Positions 1 through 10,266 of a stretch of 51,160 nucleotides of DNA are shown one piece after another (within the stretch, counting starts at the first letter, position 1; every line of letters begins with the position of its first letter). A program made the position numbers and the translations under genes. Source of the DNA: an uncultured Clostridia bacterium (GTDB lineage Bacteria; Bacillota; Clostridia; Christensenellales; CAG-917); assembly GCA_947165815.1 (NCBI GenBank), contig CAMVBZ010000003.1:1-51160 (forward strand), written 5' to 3'. The notes below the pieces were generated by a model. It saw nothing but the letters and a program-made list of their open reading frames with translations, was not told where the DNA came from and searched no databases.

Positions 1-296
1 ACGTTTCAGAAGCACCTAAGTCTAATACTGTAGTTTGTGCTTTAGATAGTGCAAAAGAGGCTGTAGAGAATTCTAAGCACGAATCTGTACCACTTTATTT
101 AAGAGATCCAAATTACAAGACAGAAAAGATTTCTGGATATAAATATCCACATGATTACGGTGGTTGGGTAGAACAACAATATTTGCCAGATGATGTAAAG
201 GATGATGTATATTACAAACCAACAGATCATGGCTTTGAAAAAACTATCCAAGAAAGACAAAAAGCAAGAAGAAAAAAAGACGAGGATAGCAAATGA
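1..296 (+). CDS. rarA: RarA/MgsA-type recombination factor AAA ATPase, C-terminal end only (truncated by window edge)
   Basis: Frame from nt 3 reads VSEAPKSNTVVCALDSAKEAV...VPLYLRDPNYK...GYKYPHDYGGWVEQQYLPDDVKDDVYYKPTDHGFEKTIQERQ*, matching the RarA C-terminus; stop overlaps the ruvX ATG. Confidence 0.85.
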   Translation, partial: VSEAPKSNTVVCALDSAKEAVENSKHESVPLYLRDPNYKTEKISGYKYPHDYGGWVEQQYLPDDVKDDVYYKPTDHGFEKTIQERQKARRKKDEDSK

Positions 297-730
297 GAAA
301 AGTTGCATTAGATATTGGAGATGTAAGAATTGGTATTGCTGTTTCAGACTTTATGAATATAATTGCAAACCCAAGAGAAACTTATGTTAGAAAAGGTGAA
401 GAACAAGACTTGGATTATTTCATTAAAGTTGCAAAAGAAAATGAAGCAGATACATTTGTTATTGGCTTGCCAATAAATATGGACGGAACAGAAGGTCCAA
501 GAGTAGAAATTTGTAGAGCATTCGGAGAAAAATTAAGAGAAAAATCCGGGCTCAAAGTTGAATATCAAGATGAAAGATTAACAACTGTTTCAGCAGAAAG
601 AATGCTAATTGAGGCAGATGTGAGAAGAGATAAGAGAAAACAAGTTATAGATAAACTTGCAGCAACAATTATCCTTCAATCTTATCTAGATAGGATGGCA
701 TTTAAGAATAAACAATCAGGAGAACAATAA
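293..730 (+). CDS. ruvX: Holliday junction resolvase RuvX/YqgF family
   Basis: MRKVALDIGDVRIGIAVSD...VIGLPINMDGTEGPR...YQDERLTTVSAERML...KLAATIILQSYLD. Confidence 0.93.
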   Translation: MRKVALDIGDVRIGIAVSDFMNIIANPRETYVRKGEEQDLDYFIKVAKENEADTFVIGLPINMDGTEGPRVEICRAFGEKLREKSGLKVEYQDERLTTVSAERMLIEADVRRDKRKQVIDKLAATIILQSYLDRMAFKNKQSGEQ

Positions 731-731
731 A

Positions 732-1061
732 ATGGCAGATGAAAATAAGAAAGATTTTTTTGAAGAAACAAACGAAGTGGATGAAAATGATGTAGATATC
801 ATTACATTGCATAATATTGAAAGAGATGCAGATGAAGATTTCTATCATTTGGCTACATTCGACTGTGATGGAAAGTGGTATGTTGGTTTGTTACCAACAA
901 AACCAGAAAAAGGCGAAGAGGATGCAGTTTTTATCTTCAGAATCGAAGAAGGAAAGAAAGAAAATTTAATAGTTCCAATCGAAGATGAAGCAGAAATGGA
1001 AAAAGCATTTGCTGAATTCACAAAGTTTATGGAGGAGAATACTCCAGATGAAGATAAGTAA
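732..1061 (+). CDS. DUF1292 family protein
   Basis: Acidic ~110 aa protein with FYHLATFDCDGKWYVGLLP...EDAVFIFRIEE, directly downstream of ruvX. Confidence 0.75.
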   Translation: MADENKKDFFEETNEVDENDVDIITLHNIERDADEDFYHLATFDCDGKWYVGLLPTKPEKGEEDAVFIFRIEEGKKENLIVPIEDEAEMEKAFAEFTKFMEENTPDEDK

Positions 1062-1089
1062 AATTTCTTCAAAAACTGCTATAAAGTAT

Positions 1090-1118
1090 TTGCAATATTA
1101 TTTTAGATAATATATAAT
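1090..1118 (+). promoter_or_regulatory. Predicted sigma-A-type promoter for rpsB
   Basis: TTGCAA (1090-1095) - N17 - TATAAT (1113-1118). Confidence 0.7.
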
Positions 1119-1130
1119 CACTCGTAATCG

Positions 1131-1195
1131 CACACTCTAGTTGAGTATAAAGGGTTCCCAATCTGGGCCTTTCTATGATGAGACTGGAGGAGGTG
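1131..1195 (+). ncRNA. Candidate structured 5' leader of rpsB (possible ribosomal-protein leader)
   Basis: CAC-a-CTCTAGT can pair with ACTGGAG-gag-GTG, enclosing hairpin AAAGG-gtt-CCC-aatct-GGG-CCTTT; lies between promoter and rpsB RBS. Confidence 0.55.
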
Positions 1196-1225
1196 AAAAA
1201 AAACAAAATATAGGAGGACCAAGAA

Positions 1226-2068
1226 ATGGCCGTAACAACAATGAAAGCCTTATTAGAGGCAGGCGTACACTTCGGACATCAAAAGAGCAGATGGAATCCT
1301 AAGATGGCCAAGTACATTTATTCAACAAGAAACGATATTCACATTATCGACCTCGCAATTTCAGTTCAAAAAGTCGAAGAAGCATATGAATTCGTTAAAT
1401 CAGTAGTTTCCCAAGGTAAATCAGTATTATTCGTTGGAACTAAGAAACAAGCTCAAGATGCAGTTAAAGCAGAAGCAGAAAGATGTGATATGTTCTATAT
1501 CAATCAAAGATGGCTTGGTGGTACTTTAACTAACTTCAAGACAATCAGAACAAGAGTTCAACGTTTAACAAAGATTAACGAAATGGAAAAGATTGGAGAA
1601 TTCAACGTTCTCACAAAGAAAGAAGTTGCTTCCTTATTAAAGGAAAGAGAAGTTCTCGAAAAGAACCTCGGTGGAATTAAGAACATGACATCTTTACCAG
1701 GATGCTTATTCGTAATCGACCTTAAGAGAGAAGAAAACGCAATCAAAGAAGCACATAAACTTAATATACCAATCGTTGCAGTTGTAGATACAAACTGTGA
1801 TCCAGATTTAGTAGATTATGTTATCCCAGGAAACGATGACGCAATCCGTGCTGTACAACTCTTTGCATCAATTATTGCAGATGCAGTTATCGAAGCACGT
1901 CAAGGCGAAGCTGGCTTAGCAGCATCAAAGGCTACAGTAGAAGCTCCAGCAGAAGAAATCAAGATGGAAGATGTTGTTGCAGAAACAGCAGCTCCAGTTG
2001 AAGAAAAGAAAGAAGAAAAAGTTGATGCACTCGCAAAGGCATTAGCAGAAGCAGAAAGCAATAAATAA
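1226..2068 (+). CDS. rpsB: 30S ribosomal protein S2
   Basis: [43 protein letters not shown]. Confidence 0.98.
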   Translation: MAVTTMKALLEAGVHFGHQKSRWNPKMAKYIYSTRNDIHIIDLAISVQKVEEAYEFVKSVVSQGKSVLFVGTKKQAQDAVKAEAERCDMFYINQRWLGGTLTNFKTIRTRVQRLTKINEMEKIGEFNVLTKKEVASLLKEREVLEKNLGGIKNMTSLPGCLFVIDLKREENAIKEAHKLNIPIVAVVDTNCDPDLVDYVIPGNDDAIRAVQLFASIIADAVIEARQGEAGLAASKATVEAPAEEIKMEDVVAETAAPVEEKKEEKVDALAKALAEAESNK

Positions 2069-2086
2069 TTAAAGGAGTATAGGAAT

Positions 2087-2956
2087 ATGGCATTCACAAG
2101 TAAAGATGTAATGGATCTCCGTCAAAAGACAGGCGTTGGAATGATGGATTGCAAAAAAGCATTAGTAGCAACAGATGGCGATATGGACAAAGCTATAGAA
2201 TATCTCCGTGAAAAAGGTTTAGCATCATCTGCAAAGAAAGAAAGCAGAATCGCAGCTGAAGGTATCGTATTAGATGCAACAAAGGGAAATAAATCTGTAT
2301 TAGTAGAAGTAAACTGCGAAACAGACTTCGTTGCAAAATCAGACGCATTCGTAGCATTCACAAAAGATGTAGCAAACTACGTATTAGACAACCCAGGAAT
2401 CTCTGTAGAAGACTTAATCGCAGCTAAAGAACAAGCTAAAGCAGAAGTAGTTCTTAAAGTTGGAGAAAAGATTTCAATTAGAAGATATACATTATTCGAA
2501 GCAGAGGGTGACGATGTTATAGATACATATATCCACCTCGGTGGAAAGATGGGTGTTATGGTAGAAATGTCTGCTGGAACACCAAAGCAAGTTGCACACG
2601 ATGTAGCATTACAAATCGCAGCAATGAACGCACAATATGTAGACAGAACACAAGTTCCACAAGAAGTTGTAGATAAAGAAATGGAAATCTTAAGAGTTCA
2701 AGCACAAAACGAAGATAGCTCTAAACCAGCAGCAATCATCGAAAAGATGTTAATGGGAAGAATCAATAAGTTCTACAAAGAAACATGCTTAGTAGACCAA
2801 GAATTCGTTAAAGATCCTTCAATGAACATCGGTGCATACCTCAAGCAAAACGGTGGAGCAAAGATTATCCGCTTCACACGTTACAACATGGGCGAAGGAA
2901 TTGAAAAGAGACAAGATAATCTAGCAGAAGAAATTGCTAAGATGACACAAAAGTAA
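2087..2956 (+). CDS. tsf: Elongation factor Ts
   Basis: TSKDVMDLRQKTGVGMMDCKKALVATDGDMDKAIEYLREKGL. Confidence 0.98.
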   Translation: MAFTSKDVMDLRQKTGVGMMDCKKALVATDGDMDKAIEYLREKGLASSAKKESRIAAEGIVLDATKGNKSVLVEVNCETDFVAKSDAFVAFTKDVANYVLDNPGISVEDLIAAKEQAKAEVVLKVGEKISIRRYTLFEAEGDDVIDTYIHLGGKMGVMVEMSAGTPKQVAHDVALQIAAMNAQYVDRTQVPQEVVDKEMEILRVQAQNEDSSKPAAIIEKMLMGRINKFYKETCLVDQEFVKDPSMNIGAYLKQNGGAKIIRFTRYNMGEGIEKRQDNLAEEIAKMTQK

Positions 2957-2964
2957 AACAAATA

Positions 2965-2992
2965 GGGAGCGTTGTTAAGCGTTCCCTTTTTT
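2965..2992 (+). terminator. Rho-independent terminator after tsf
   Basis: GGGAGCG-ttgttaag-CGTTCCC followed by TTTTTT. Confidence 0.75.
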
Positions 2993-3010
2993 ATAAAAAG
3001 GAGAAAAAGA

Positions 3011-3724
3011 ATGGGAAACCTTAAATACAAACGTGTAATACTTAAGATTTCTGGTGAAGCACTTGCAAAAGATACTGGATTTGGTATTGATGAAAAGAAA
3101 TTATCTAAAGTCTGTGACCAAATTATTGCTGCTTCTAAATTAGGAGCTGAAGTTGGTATCGTAGTTGGTGGTGGAAACTTCTGGAGAGGAAGACAAGCCA
3201 ACCCAGAAATGTTAAGAGCAACAGCAGACCATATTGGAATGCTCGCTACAATAATGAACGCTTTAGCACTTCAAGACGAACTTGAAAGAAAAGGTAGTGA
3301 AGTTAGAGTACAAACAGCATTAACAGTAACAAAAGTTGCAGAACCATATATTCTTAGAAAAGCATTGAGACACCTTGAAAAAGGAAGAATAGTTATCTTT
3401 GCAGGTGGAACAGGTAATCCATATTTCTCAACAGACTCAGGTGCATCTTTAAGAGCATGTGAAATCTGTGCAGATGCATTATTACTCGCAAAGAATGTAG
3501 ATGGAGTATATGATTCAGATCCAAAGACAAATCCAAATGCTAAAAAATATGATAAAATATCATATATGGATGTAATTAGCCAAGGATTAAAAGCTATGGA
3601 TACAACAGCAATCACAATGTGTATGGAAAACAATATCCCAATCATAGCATTCTCATTAGCAGAACAAGACGGTATTATTAAGGCATTAAATGGCGAAGCT
3701 ATTGGAACCTATATTGGAAAATAA
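3011..3724 (+). CDS. pyrH: UMP kinase
   Basis: MGNLKYKRVILKISGEALAKD...VVGGGNFWRGR...; start moved from 2972 to the ATG preceded by AGGAG. Confidence 0.95.
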   Translation: MGNLKYKRVILKISGEALAKDTGFGIDEKKLSKVCDQIIAASKLGAEVGIVVGGGNFWRGRQANPEMLRATADHIGMLATIMNALALQDELERKGSEVRVQTALTVTKVAEPYILRKALRHLEKGRIVIFAGGTGNPYFSTDSGASLRACEICADALLLAKNVDGVYDSDPKTNPNAKKYDKISYMDVISQGLKAMDTTAITMCMENNIPIIAFSLAEQDGIIKALNGEAIGTYIGK

Positions 3725-3738
3725 TAGGAGATATAAAA

Positions 3739-4287
3739 ATGGCAGAGAAAAAAGCACAAACAAAGACCGAAAAAGGATATGGTGGTATTATTAAAGCCGT
3801 TATCTGTATCATTATCGGTGTTTTATTCTGTTGCTCTCTCGCAATGGCTATTGAAGTCTTAAGCTATATCATCGGTGCAATATTAATAGTTATTGGTTTA
3901 GGAGCAATAATTACAACAGCAGCAACAAAACAAAGTCTGTTATCTATAACAGGTTTACTAGGAGCAATATTCCTTGGATTAGGTATTGCAGCAATAGTAT
4001 TAAATGCAGCCGGATTCCTTCTTGCATGCATTCCATTCTTACTTGTCGCATTAGGAGCAATTGCAATCGTTGATGCATTCTTAATGAAATTTGTAAGAAA
4101 AGAGAAGAACATTATTGCATTTGTAATCGAATTAGTAATAGGAGTTATCTTCTTCTTATTCGGTATCTTACTCTTAACAGTTGATGAATTTGCTGGATAC
4201 GCAGGTTTAATTTTAGGAATCGCACTTATCGTTTATGGTTTATTCACATTAATAATTGAGTGCATAAAATTAAGCAAAAAGAAATAA
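3739..4287 (+). CDS. DUF308/HdeD-like multi-pass membrane protein
   Basis: Charged N-terminus followed by about six hydrophobic segments with repeated LIVIGLGAI/GLGIAAIVL patterns. Confidence 0.65.
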   Translation: MAEKKAQTKTEKGYGGIIKAVICIIIGVLFCCSLAMAIEVLSYIIGAILIVIGLGAIITTAATKQSLLSITGLLGAIFLGLGIAAIVLNAAGFLLACIPFLLVALGAIAIVDAFLMKFVRKEKNIIAFVIELVIGVIFFLFGILLLTVDEFAGYAGLILGIALIVYGLFTLIIECIKLSKKK

Positions 4288-4315
4288 ATTAAAGCTTAAA
4301 ATTCACAAAATAATT

Positions 4316-4346
4316 ATAGGTTCAGAAATGAGCCTATTTTTATTTT
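4316..4346 (+). terminator. Rho-independent terminator
   Basis: ATAGGTTCA-GAAA-TGAGCCTAT followed by a T-rich tract (TTTTATTTTT). Confidence 0.8.
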
Positions 4347-4449
4347 TCACTCAGTTAGAATATCGAAAAGTAACAAATTTTGACTTTATCCAAAAACTAT
4401 TGAGTATATCCAAAATTTAATTTGCAAACAAATTAAGATTATTGAGATA

Positions 4450-4478
4450 TTGCAAATAACATAATATTTTGCTAAAAT
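4450..4478 (+). promoter_or_regulatory. Predicted promoter for the frr-uppS-cdsA-dxr-rseP-ispG run
   Basis: TTGCAA (4450-4455) - N17 - TAAAAT (4473-4478). Confidence 0.6.
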
Positions 4479-4518
4479 ATATGTTAACTTTATAACAACA
4501 AAAACGGAGGAATTTTAT

Positions 4519-5094
4519 ATGTCATACGGAATCGATACAGTTGATTTAATCTTCGATGATATGGAAGAAAAGTGTGATAAAGCCATTAACAATTTTGATG
4601 GAGAATTAAAGACCATTAGAGCAGGAAGAGCAAATGCTCATATTTTAGACAAAGTTCTTGTTAACTACTATGGTATGGCAACTCCTTTAAACCAAATGTC
4701 TAATATCACAATCCCAGAAGCAAGATTATTGGTTATCAAACCATACGACAAAAATGCTTTAAAGGACATTGAAAAAGCAATACTTGCTGCAAATATTGGT
4801 ATTACACCAAATAATGACGGCACATTAATTAGACTCGTTTTCCCACAATTAACAGAGGAAAGAAGAAGAGATCTTTGTAAAGACATTAAGAAACTTGCAG
4901 AAGAAACAAGAGTTGTTTTAAGAAATGCAAGAAGATCTGCAAATGATGACCTCAAGGCATTAGAAAAAGATAGTGAAATCACAGAAGATGACCTCAAAGA
5001 TTTCTTAGCAGATGTAGATAAGGTCTTAGATAAGAAGATGGAAAAAGTAGATGAACTTGAAAAAGCAAAGTCTACTGAAGTAATGGAAGTATAA
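4519..5094 (+). CDS. frr: Ribosome recycling factor
   Basis: [53 protein letters not shown]. Confidence 0.97.
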   Translation: MSYGIDTVDLIFDDMEEKCDKAINNFDGELKTIRAGRANAHILDKVLVNYYGMATPLNQMSNITIPEARLLVIKPYDKNALKDIEKAILAANIGITPNNDGTLIRLVFPQLTEERRRDLCKDIKKLAEETRVVLRNARRSANDDLKALEKDSEITEDDLKDFLADVDKVLDKKMEKVDELEKAKSTEVMEV

Positions 5095-5095
5095 A

Positions 5096-5761
5096 TTGAC
5101 TTATCCAAAGCACGTAGCATTTATAATGGACGGAAACAGACGTTGGGGAAAACTCAATGGCTTTTCCAATTTACAGTCCTATGAAAAAGGAAGAGATGTC
5201 CTAGAATCCTTAATCTTTTCTCTAGAAAAGAAAGGTGTAGAATGTGTGAGTTGTTATACATTTAGCACAGAAAACTTTTCAAGAAGCAAGGAAGATATAG
5301 ACAGTGTAATGAATGTCGTTTCAGAATACTTTGTAAATCTTCTAAATAAAGGAACAAATTGGAAAATAATCTTTTCTGGAAATAAAACGTTGTTGCCAAA
5401 TAAACTTCAAGAACTATTTTCTAATATAGAAAATAAAACCAAAGATAATAAGGGCATAATAGTTAATATTTTAATAGGATATGGCTCTCAGGATGAAATT
5501 ATAAATGCTGCAAAAAAAGCACAAAAGGAAGGAGAGATTACTAAAGAATCTTTTGAAAAACACCTATATAGTTCCAATCTTCCTAAGATAGATATGGTTG
5601 TTAGAACTGGTGGAGATAAGAGACTAAGTAATTTCATGCTTTATCAAGTGGCATATTCAGAATTGTTCTTTGTAGATAAGCTTTGGTGTGATTTTAATGA
5701 TAAGGATTTAGATTCTTTGCTCGATGAATATTCATCTAGACAGAGAAACTACGGTAAATAG
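5096..5761 (+). CDS. uppS: Undecaprenyl diphosphate synthase (TTG start)
   Basis: PKHVAFIMDGNRRWGK...CYTFSTENFSRS...VVRTGGDKRLSNFMLYQVAYSELFF. Confidence 0.93.
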   Translation: MTYPKHVAFIMDGNRRWGKLNGFSNLQSYEKGRDVLESLIFSLEKKGVECVSCYTFSTENFSRSKEDIDSVMNVVSEYFVNLLNKGTNWKIIFSGNKTLLPNKLQELFSNIENKTKDNKGIIVNILIGYGSQDEIINAAKKAQKEGEITKESFEKHLYSSNLPKIDMVVRTGGDKRLSNFMLYQVAYSELFFVDKLWCDFNDKDLDSLLDEYSSRQRNYGK

Positions 5762-5762
5762 T

Positions 5763-6725
5763 ATGAAAAGATTTTTAACAGCAATTGCATTAATTTCAGT
5801 TCTATTTGGAATAATGATAATGGATTATTATTTCGTATATGGTTCTTTATCCATATATGCAGCAAACCAACCACATATTCCAATTTTTAGTGAGATTTTC
5901 CTTTGGTTATTATTAGCAATTTCAATATTTGAATTGTACTCATGCTATTCAAAGAGTGGATATAACTTATTCAAGGCTCCATTAATCTTATTGGCAGTTT
6001 CTATATATCCAGTTTTCTTTGTAATGGAATTCTTCACAGGACACGGAATATATGGAATATTATTAGCACTTGCAGCATCTGCAATATTAGAATTAATATT
6101 GTTCACCTTTGCAGACAAAGAAAAATATTCCTCTAAAGACTTGTTTGCAGAGTTTTCTATCATTATTTACCCAACACTTCTAGTATCCTTTGCATTAATA
6201 TTAGGTGCAAGATTTAGTGGCATTTATGTAATTATGTTTGCAACATTCCTTGCAGTTGCTGGAGATACTTTTGCATACTGGTTTGGAAAGTCATTACATA
6301 ACAAATTCCCAAAGAAGATGTGTCCTACAATCTCTCCTAAGAAAACAGTTGTTGGAGCAATTGGTGGTGTAGTAGGAAGTATTTTCGCTGCAATGGTATT
6401 TTGGGCATTCTTTGAAGTTGGTGGTATTTCTTCCACAGCAAATATGTCTCAAGTCGTAGCAGGATGCAACTACACATTATTCTTCCCAGCAACACAAATT
6501 AGTGATTTATGGAGAAGTGGACTTGTATATGCAGCAATGGGAATTATAGGTGCAGCATTATCCGAAGTAGGAGATTTGGCAGCATCTAGAATAAAGAGAT
6601 CAATAGGAATTAAAGACTTTGGAACTATTTTCCCAGGACATGGCGGTGTAATAGATAGATTAGATAGTATTATGTTTGCCTTAGTATTATTGGCAGTAGT
6701 TCTTCCAATAGTTTATTTAAGTTAA
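5763..6725 (+). CDS. cdsA: Phosphatidate cytidylyltransferase
   Basis: Multi-TM protein with GDTFAYWFGKSLHNKFPKKMCPTISPKKTVVGAIGG and FGTIFPGHGGVIDRLDS; start placed at 5763. Confidence 0.93.
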   Translation: MKRFLTAIALISVLFGIMIMDYYFVYGSLSIYAANQPHIPIFSEIFLWLLLAISIFELYSCYSKSGYNLFKAPLILLAVSIYPVFFVMEFFTGHGIYGILLALAASAILELILFTFADKEKYSSKDLFAEFSIIIYPTLLVSFALILGARFSGIYVIMFATFLAVAGDTFAYWFGKSLHNKFPKKMCPTISPKKTVVGAIGGVVGSIFAAMVFWAFFEVGGISSTANMSQVVAGCNYTLFFPATQISDLWRSGLVYAAMGIIGAALSEVGDLAASRIKRSIGIKDFGTIFPGHGGVIDRLDSIMFALVLLAVVLPIVYLS

Positions 6726-6726
6726 T

Positions 6727-7884
6727 ATGAAAAGCAAAAAAACCGTAACAATTCTAGGAAGTACTGGTTCAGTTGGTAAACAAGCCCTAGATGTAATAAG
6801 AAAATTCCCAGATAGATTCAAAGTTGTTGGATTATCTGCTTTTAACAATACGGATTTGTTAAGAGAGCAAATAGAGGAATTTAAACCAGACTATTATTTC
6901 TGCAAAGAAGGAACTATTGAAGTTCAAAGATCCATATTCGACTTCATGATAGATGAAGAACCACAAGATAAAAAGAGTATGGGATCGCTTGAAGAATTAG
7001 CATCTGTAGATAGTGATATCGTTCTTCTTTGTGTAAGTGGTATTGCAGGACTTTTGCCAGCAATGACAACTCTTAAAAGAGGTGCTACATTAGCTATAGC
7101 TAATAAAGAAGCAATTGTTGCAGGTGGTAGACATCTTAAAGCAGCCGAAGCTAAGTACGGTGGAAAGATTATTCCAGTAGACTCTGAACATAATGCAATC
7201 TTTAATTGTATTGGCAATGAAATAGCAGATGTTAAGAGCATTATTTTAACATGTTCTGGCGGAGCATTTAGAGATTATGACAAAGCAAAACTTGCAAAAA
7301 TCACTCCAGAAGAAGCACTTTCTCATCCAACTTGGAAGATGGGCAAAAAGATTACGGTAGATTGTGCAACATTATTTAATAAAGGATTAGAAATTATTGA
7401 GGCTATGCACTTATTCCAAGTAACAGCTGGAAAAGTGAAGGTAGTACAACATAAAGAAAGTATTGTTCATTCATTAGTTGAATTCAATGACAACTCTATG
7501 AAGGCTTTACTTGGTGTTCCAGATATGAGAATGGCAATAGAGAATGCTTTGTTCTATCCAGAAGTTGGTGGAGAAGTCATTGCACCTTTAGATCTAATTA
7601 AGGTTGGACAACTTAATTTCTCAGAACCAAATTATGAATTATTCCCATGTCTAGAAATAGGTAGAAAAGCTGGAATTATGGGAGATGGTGCTTCCATAGC
7701 TGTATCAGCTGCAGACGAAATAATAGTAGATTCTCTCCTAAAAGGAAAGATTAAGTTCACAGATATTCCAAACAACCTAGAAAAAGTTCTATATAAGTTT
7801 GAAAATATCCAAAAGATTTCATTCGATGACATTCTTGCTTTAGATGGTGAGGCAAGAAAGTTTACATATTCATTAGGAGTATAA
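6727..7884 (+). CDS. dxr: 1-deoxy-D-xylulose-5-phosphate reductoisomerase
   Basis: VTILGSTGSVGKQALDVI...IIPVDSEHNAIFNC...SHPTWKMGKKITVDCATLFNKGLE. Confidence 0.97.
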   Translation: MKSKKTVTILGSTGSVGKQALDVIRKFPDRFKVVGLSAFNNTDLLREQIEEFKPDYYFCKEGTIEVQRSIFDFMIDEEPQDKKSMGSLEELASVDSDIVLLCVSGIAGLLPAMTTLKRGATLAIANKEAIVAGGRHLKAAEAKYGGKIIPVDSEHNAIFNCIGNEIADVKSIILTCSGGAFRDYDKAKLAKITPEEALSHPTWKMGKKITVDCATLFNKGLEIIEAMHLFQVTAGKVKVVQHKESIVHSLVEFNDNSMKALLGVPDMRMAIENALFYPEVGGEVIAPLDLIKVGQLNFSEPNYELFPCLEIGRKAGIMGDGASIAVSAADEIIVDSLLKGKIKFTDIPNNLEKVLYKFENIQKISFDDILALDGEARKFTYSLGV

Positions 7885-7885
7885 A

Positions 7886-9205
7886 ATGCTAAGTTTACTT
7901 TCTGTAACTGCTAAAGATGTTTTCTCATACATTGGTTATATAATCATTGCACTTTTAGCATTGATGCTTATGATAGTAGTTCATGAAAGTGGACATTATC
8001 TAGCAGGTAAGCTTTTTAAGTTTAATATAGATGAATTTAGTATTGGTTTCGGACCAGCAATATTCAAAAAGAGAAACAAGAAAAATGGTGAACTCTTTGC
8101 TATAAGATGCATACCACTTGGTGGATATTGTGCATTCCATGGTGAAGATGAAGAAGATGAAGATAAAAAGGTCGAAACAGAAAACTTTTCACTATATAGT
8201 GAAGTAGACCAAATGAATAATCCAAAAAAGGTTGGATTTAATGAGCAAGCACCTTGGAAGAGATTAATTGTTCAATTTGCAGGTGCAGGATTTAACTTTT
8301 TATTCGCCATTATTGTAATTGCAATCTACTTTGCAACATATGGACAATTCCTTCCACAAGTATCTAATGCACATGACTTAGAAGGTGCTCCAGCTGTTTT
8401 CCAAGATGGAGACGTTATTTTAAGGATAAACAACAAACAAGTTAATATCCTTCTTCAAGACGATATAGACAACGCATTTAAGAAAGTTGGAGAAACAGGA
8501 AAGTTTAAAGTATTAAGAAATGGAAAGGATGTAACATTTACAGCAAGTAAGGGTTATTACAAACCATTTGCAGATGATGCAACTGTTATCCAATTAGATG
8601 ATAATGTTCTAGCAGAAACAGACCAGTTCACCTATGGTGAATTATCTGCTCATATCTCAGATGAGAACCAACATTTAGTTGTATGTATGGAAGGTCAGAA
8701 TAGTGTGGCTGCATATGTAACTAAGATAAAGGCAGATACTGGGAAAGTAAGCACTACCGGTTTCTATTCTTATGGATTTGGTATAACAAGAACAATAGTG
8801 GCCCAAAAATTGAATTTTGGAAAAGCACTTGGAAGAGCATTCGGATTCTCATTCTTTGTAGTATTCAAGATTTTAGCAACTCTTGGCGCATTAATTACAG
8901 GAAAACTTGGTGCAGGAGCAGTTGGCGGTACAATTACAACAATTAAGATTATGGCAGAAGGAACACAACTTGGTGGTTTCAGTTACTTGCTTTATATAAT
9001 CTCAATTATTTCTGCAAATTTAGCAGTATTTAATTTATTACCAATCCCAGCATTAGATGGATCTAGAATGGTATTTACAACAATAGAGTGGATATTTAGA
9101 AAACCAGTTCCAAGGAAAATAGAAGCAATTATACACACAGTTGGTATTGTTGTACTGTTTGCTCTAGCAATTTTCTTTGATATATTCCATCTGGTAACAG
9201 GATAG
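7886..9205 (+). CDS. rseP: RseP/RasP site-2 intramembrane metalloprotease
   Basis: VVHESGHYLAGKLF (HExxH), PDZ-like centre, NLLPIPALDGSRMVF. Confidence 0.93.
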   Translation: MLSLLSVTAKDVFSYIGYIIIALLALMLMIVVHESGHYLAGKLFKFNIDEFSIGFGPAIFKKRNKKNGELFAIRCIPLGGYCAFHGEDEEDEDKKVETENFSLYSEVDQMNNPKKVGFNEQAPWKRLIVQFAGAGFNFLFAIIVIAIYFATYGQFLPQVSNAHDLEGAPAVFQDGDVILRINNKQVNILLQDDIDNAFKKVGETGKFKVLRNGKDVTFTASKGYYKPFADDATVIQLDDNVLAETDQFTYGELSAHISDENQHLVVCMEGQNSVAAYVTKIKADTGKVSTTGFYSYGFGITRTIVAQKLNFGKALGRAFGFSFFVVFKILATLGALITGKLGAGAVGGTITTIKIMAEGTQLGGFSYLLYIISIISANLAVFNLLPIPALDGSRMVFTTIEWIFRKPVPRKIEAIIHTVGIVVLFALAIFFDIFHLVTG

Positions 9206-9213
9206 AGGTTAAT

Positions 9214-10266
9214 ATGGAAAGAAGAATTACACGTAATTTTAAGATTGGGAATATTGGTATAGGTTCAAATTATCCTATATCAATTCAATCTATGTTAAAA
9301 GTACAAAACACGGATGTGGAAGGTTGCTTAAATCAAATTAAGGAACTTGAAAATGTACATTGTGATTTAATAAGAGTTTCCGTTCCAGATGAAAATAGCT
9401 TAAAAACTTTTGAGATATTACAAAAGAACACATATATACCATTAATTGCAGATATTCATTATTCTTATGACCTTGCATATAAAGTACTAGAACTTGGTGC
9501 TAAAAAGATAAGAATGAATCCAGGTAATATGCCTAACTTTGCAAACATAGAAAAACTCGTTGCAGAACTTAAAAATAATCATGCTTGTATAAGGATTGGC
9601 GTTAATTCTGGATCTATAAATAAAGCTTATGAAAACCTTAACGAAGTAGATAAAATTGTTAACTCTACATTAGACTGTTTGAAAGTCTTTGAAAACCTTG
9701 GTTTTCATGATATCGTTTTAGGTCTCAAATCATCTAGCATAGAAACAACAATTGAGTGTAATGAAAAAATAGCAAAATTGACAGATTATCCAATGCATAT
9801 TGGCCTAACTGAATCTGGACCATTAAGAGAAGGTCTTGTTAAGTCTACAATAGCCATCGCTAAACTCCTTGAAGAAGGCATAGGAGACACAATACGTGTT
9901 TCTTTGTCTAGTTCTCCAGTTGAAGAAATAAATGCAGCCAAGACCATTTTAAAGAGTCTAGGACTTAAAAAGGATGTTCCTGGGTTAGTTTCATGCCCAA
10001 CTTGTGCTAGAACAAAGATAAATGTACAGCTTTTATCTGAAAAAATAGAGAAAGAATTGATGAAAATAGACAAAGATGTCAAGATTGCAGTGATGGGATG
10101 TCCGTTAAATGGGATAGATGAAGGAAAAGATGCAGATTTGGGTATCGCTGGTGGAGAAAAAGAGTCTATAATATTTGTTAAAGGCAAACAAGTAGCCAGA
10201 ATTAGTAATGAAAATATGGTAGAGGAGTTTATGGCATACGTTCATAAATACCTAGAGGATAAATAA
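9214..10266 (+). CDS. ispG: 4-hydroxy-3-methylbut-2-enyl diphosphate synthase
   Basis: YPISIQSMLKVQNTDVEGCLNQIKEL...RMNPGN...VSCPTCARTKIN...AVMGCPLNGIDEGKDADLGIAGG. Confidence 0.96.
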   Translation: MERRITRNFKIGNIGIGSNYPISIQSMLKVQNTDVEGCLNQIKELENVHCDLIRVSVPDENSLKTFEILQKNTYIPLIADIHYSYDLAYKVLELGAKKIRMNPGNMPNFANIEKLVAELKNNHACIRIGVNSGSINKAYENLNEVDKIVNSTLDCLKVFENLGFHDIVLGLKSSSIETTIECNEKIAKLTDYPMHIGLTESGPLREGLVKSTIAIAKLLEEGIGDTIRVSLSSSPVEEINAAKTILKSLGLKKDVPGLVSCPTCARTKINVQLLSEKIEKELMKIDKDVKIAVMGCPLNGIDEGKDADLGIAGGEKESIIFVKGKQVARISNENMVEEFMAYVHKYLEDK

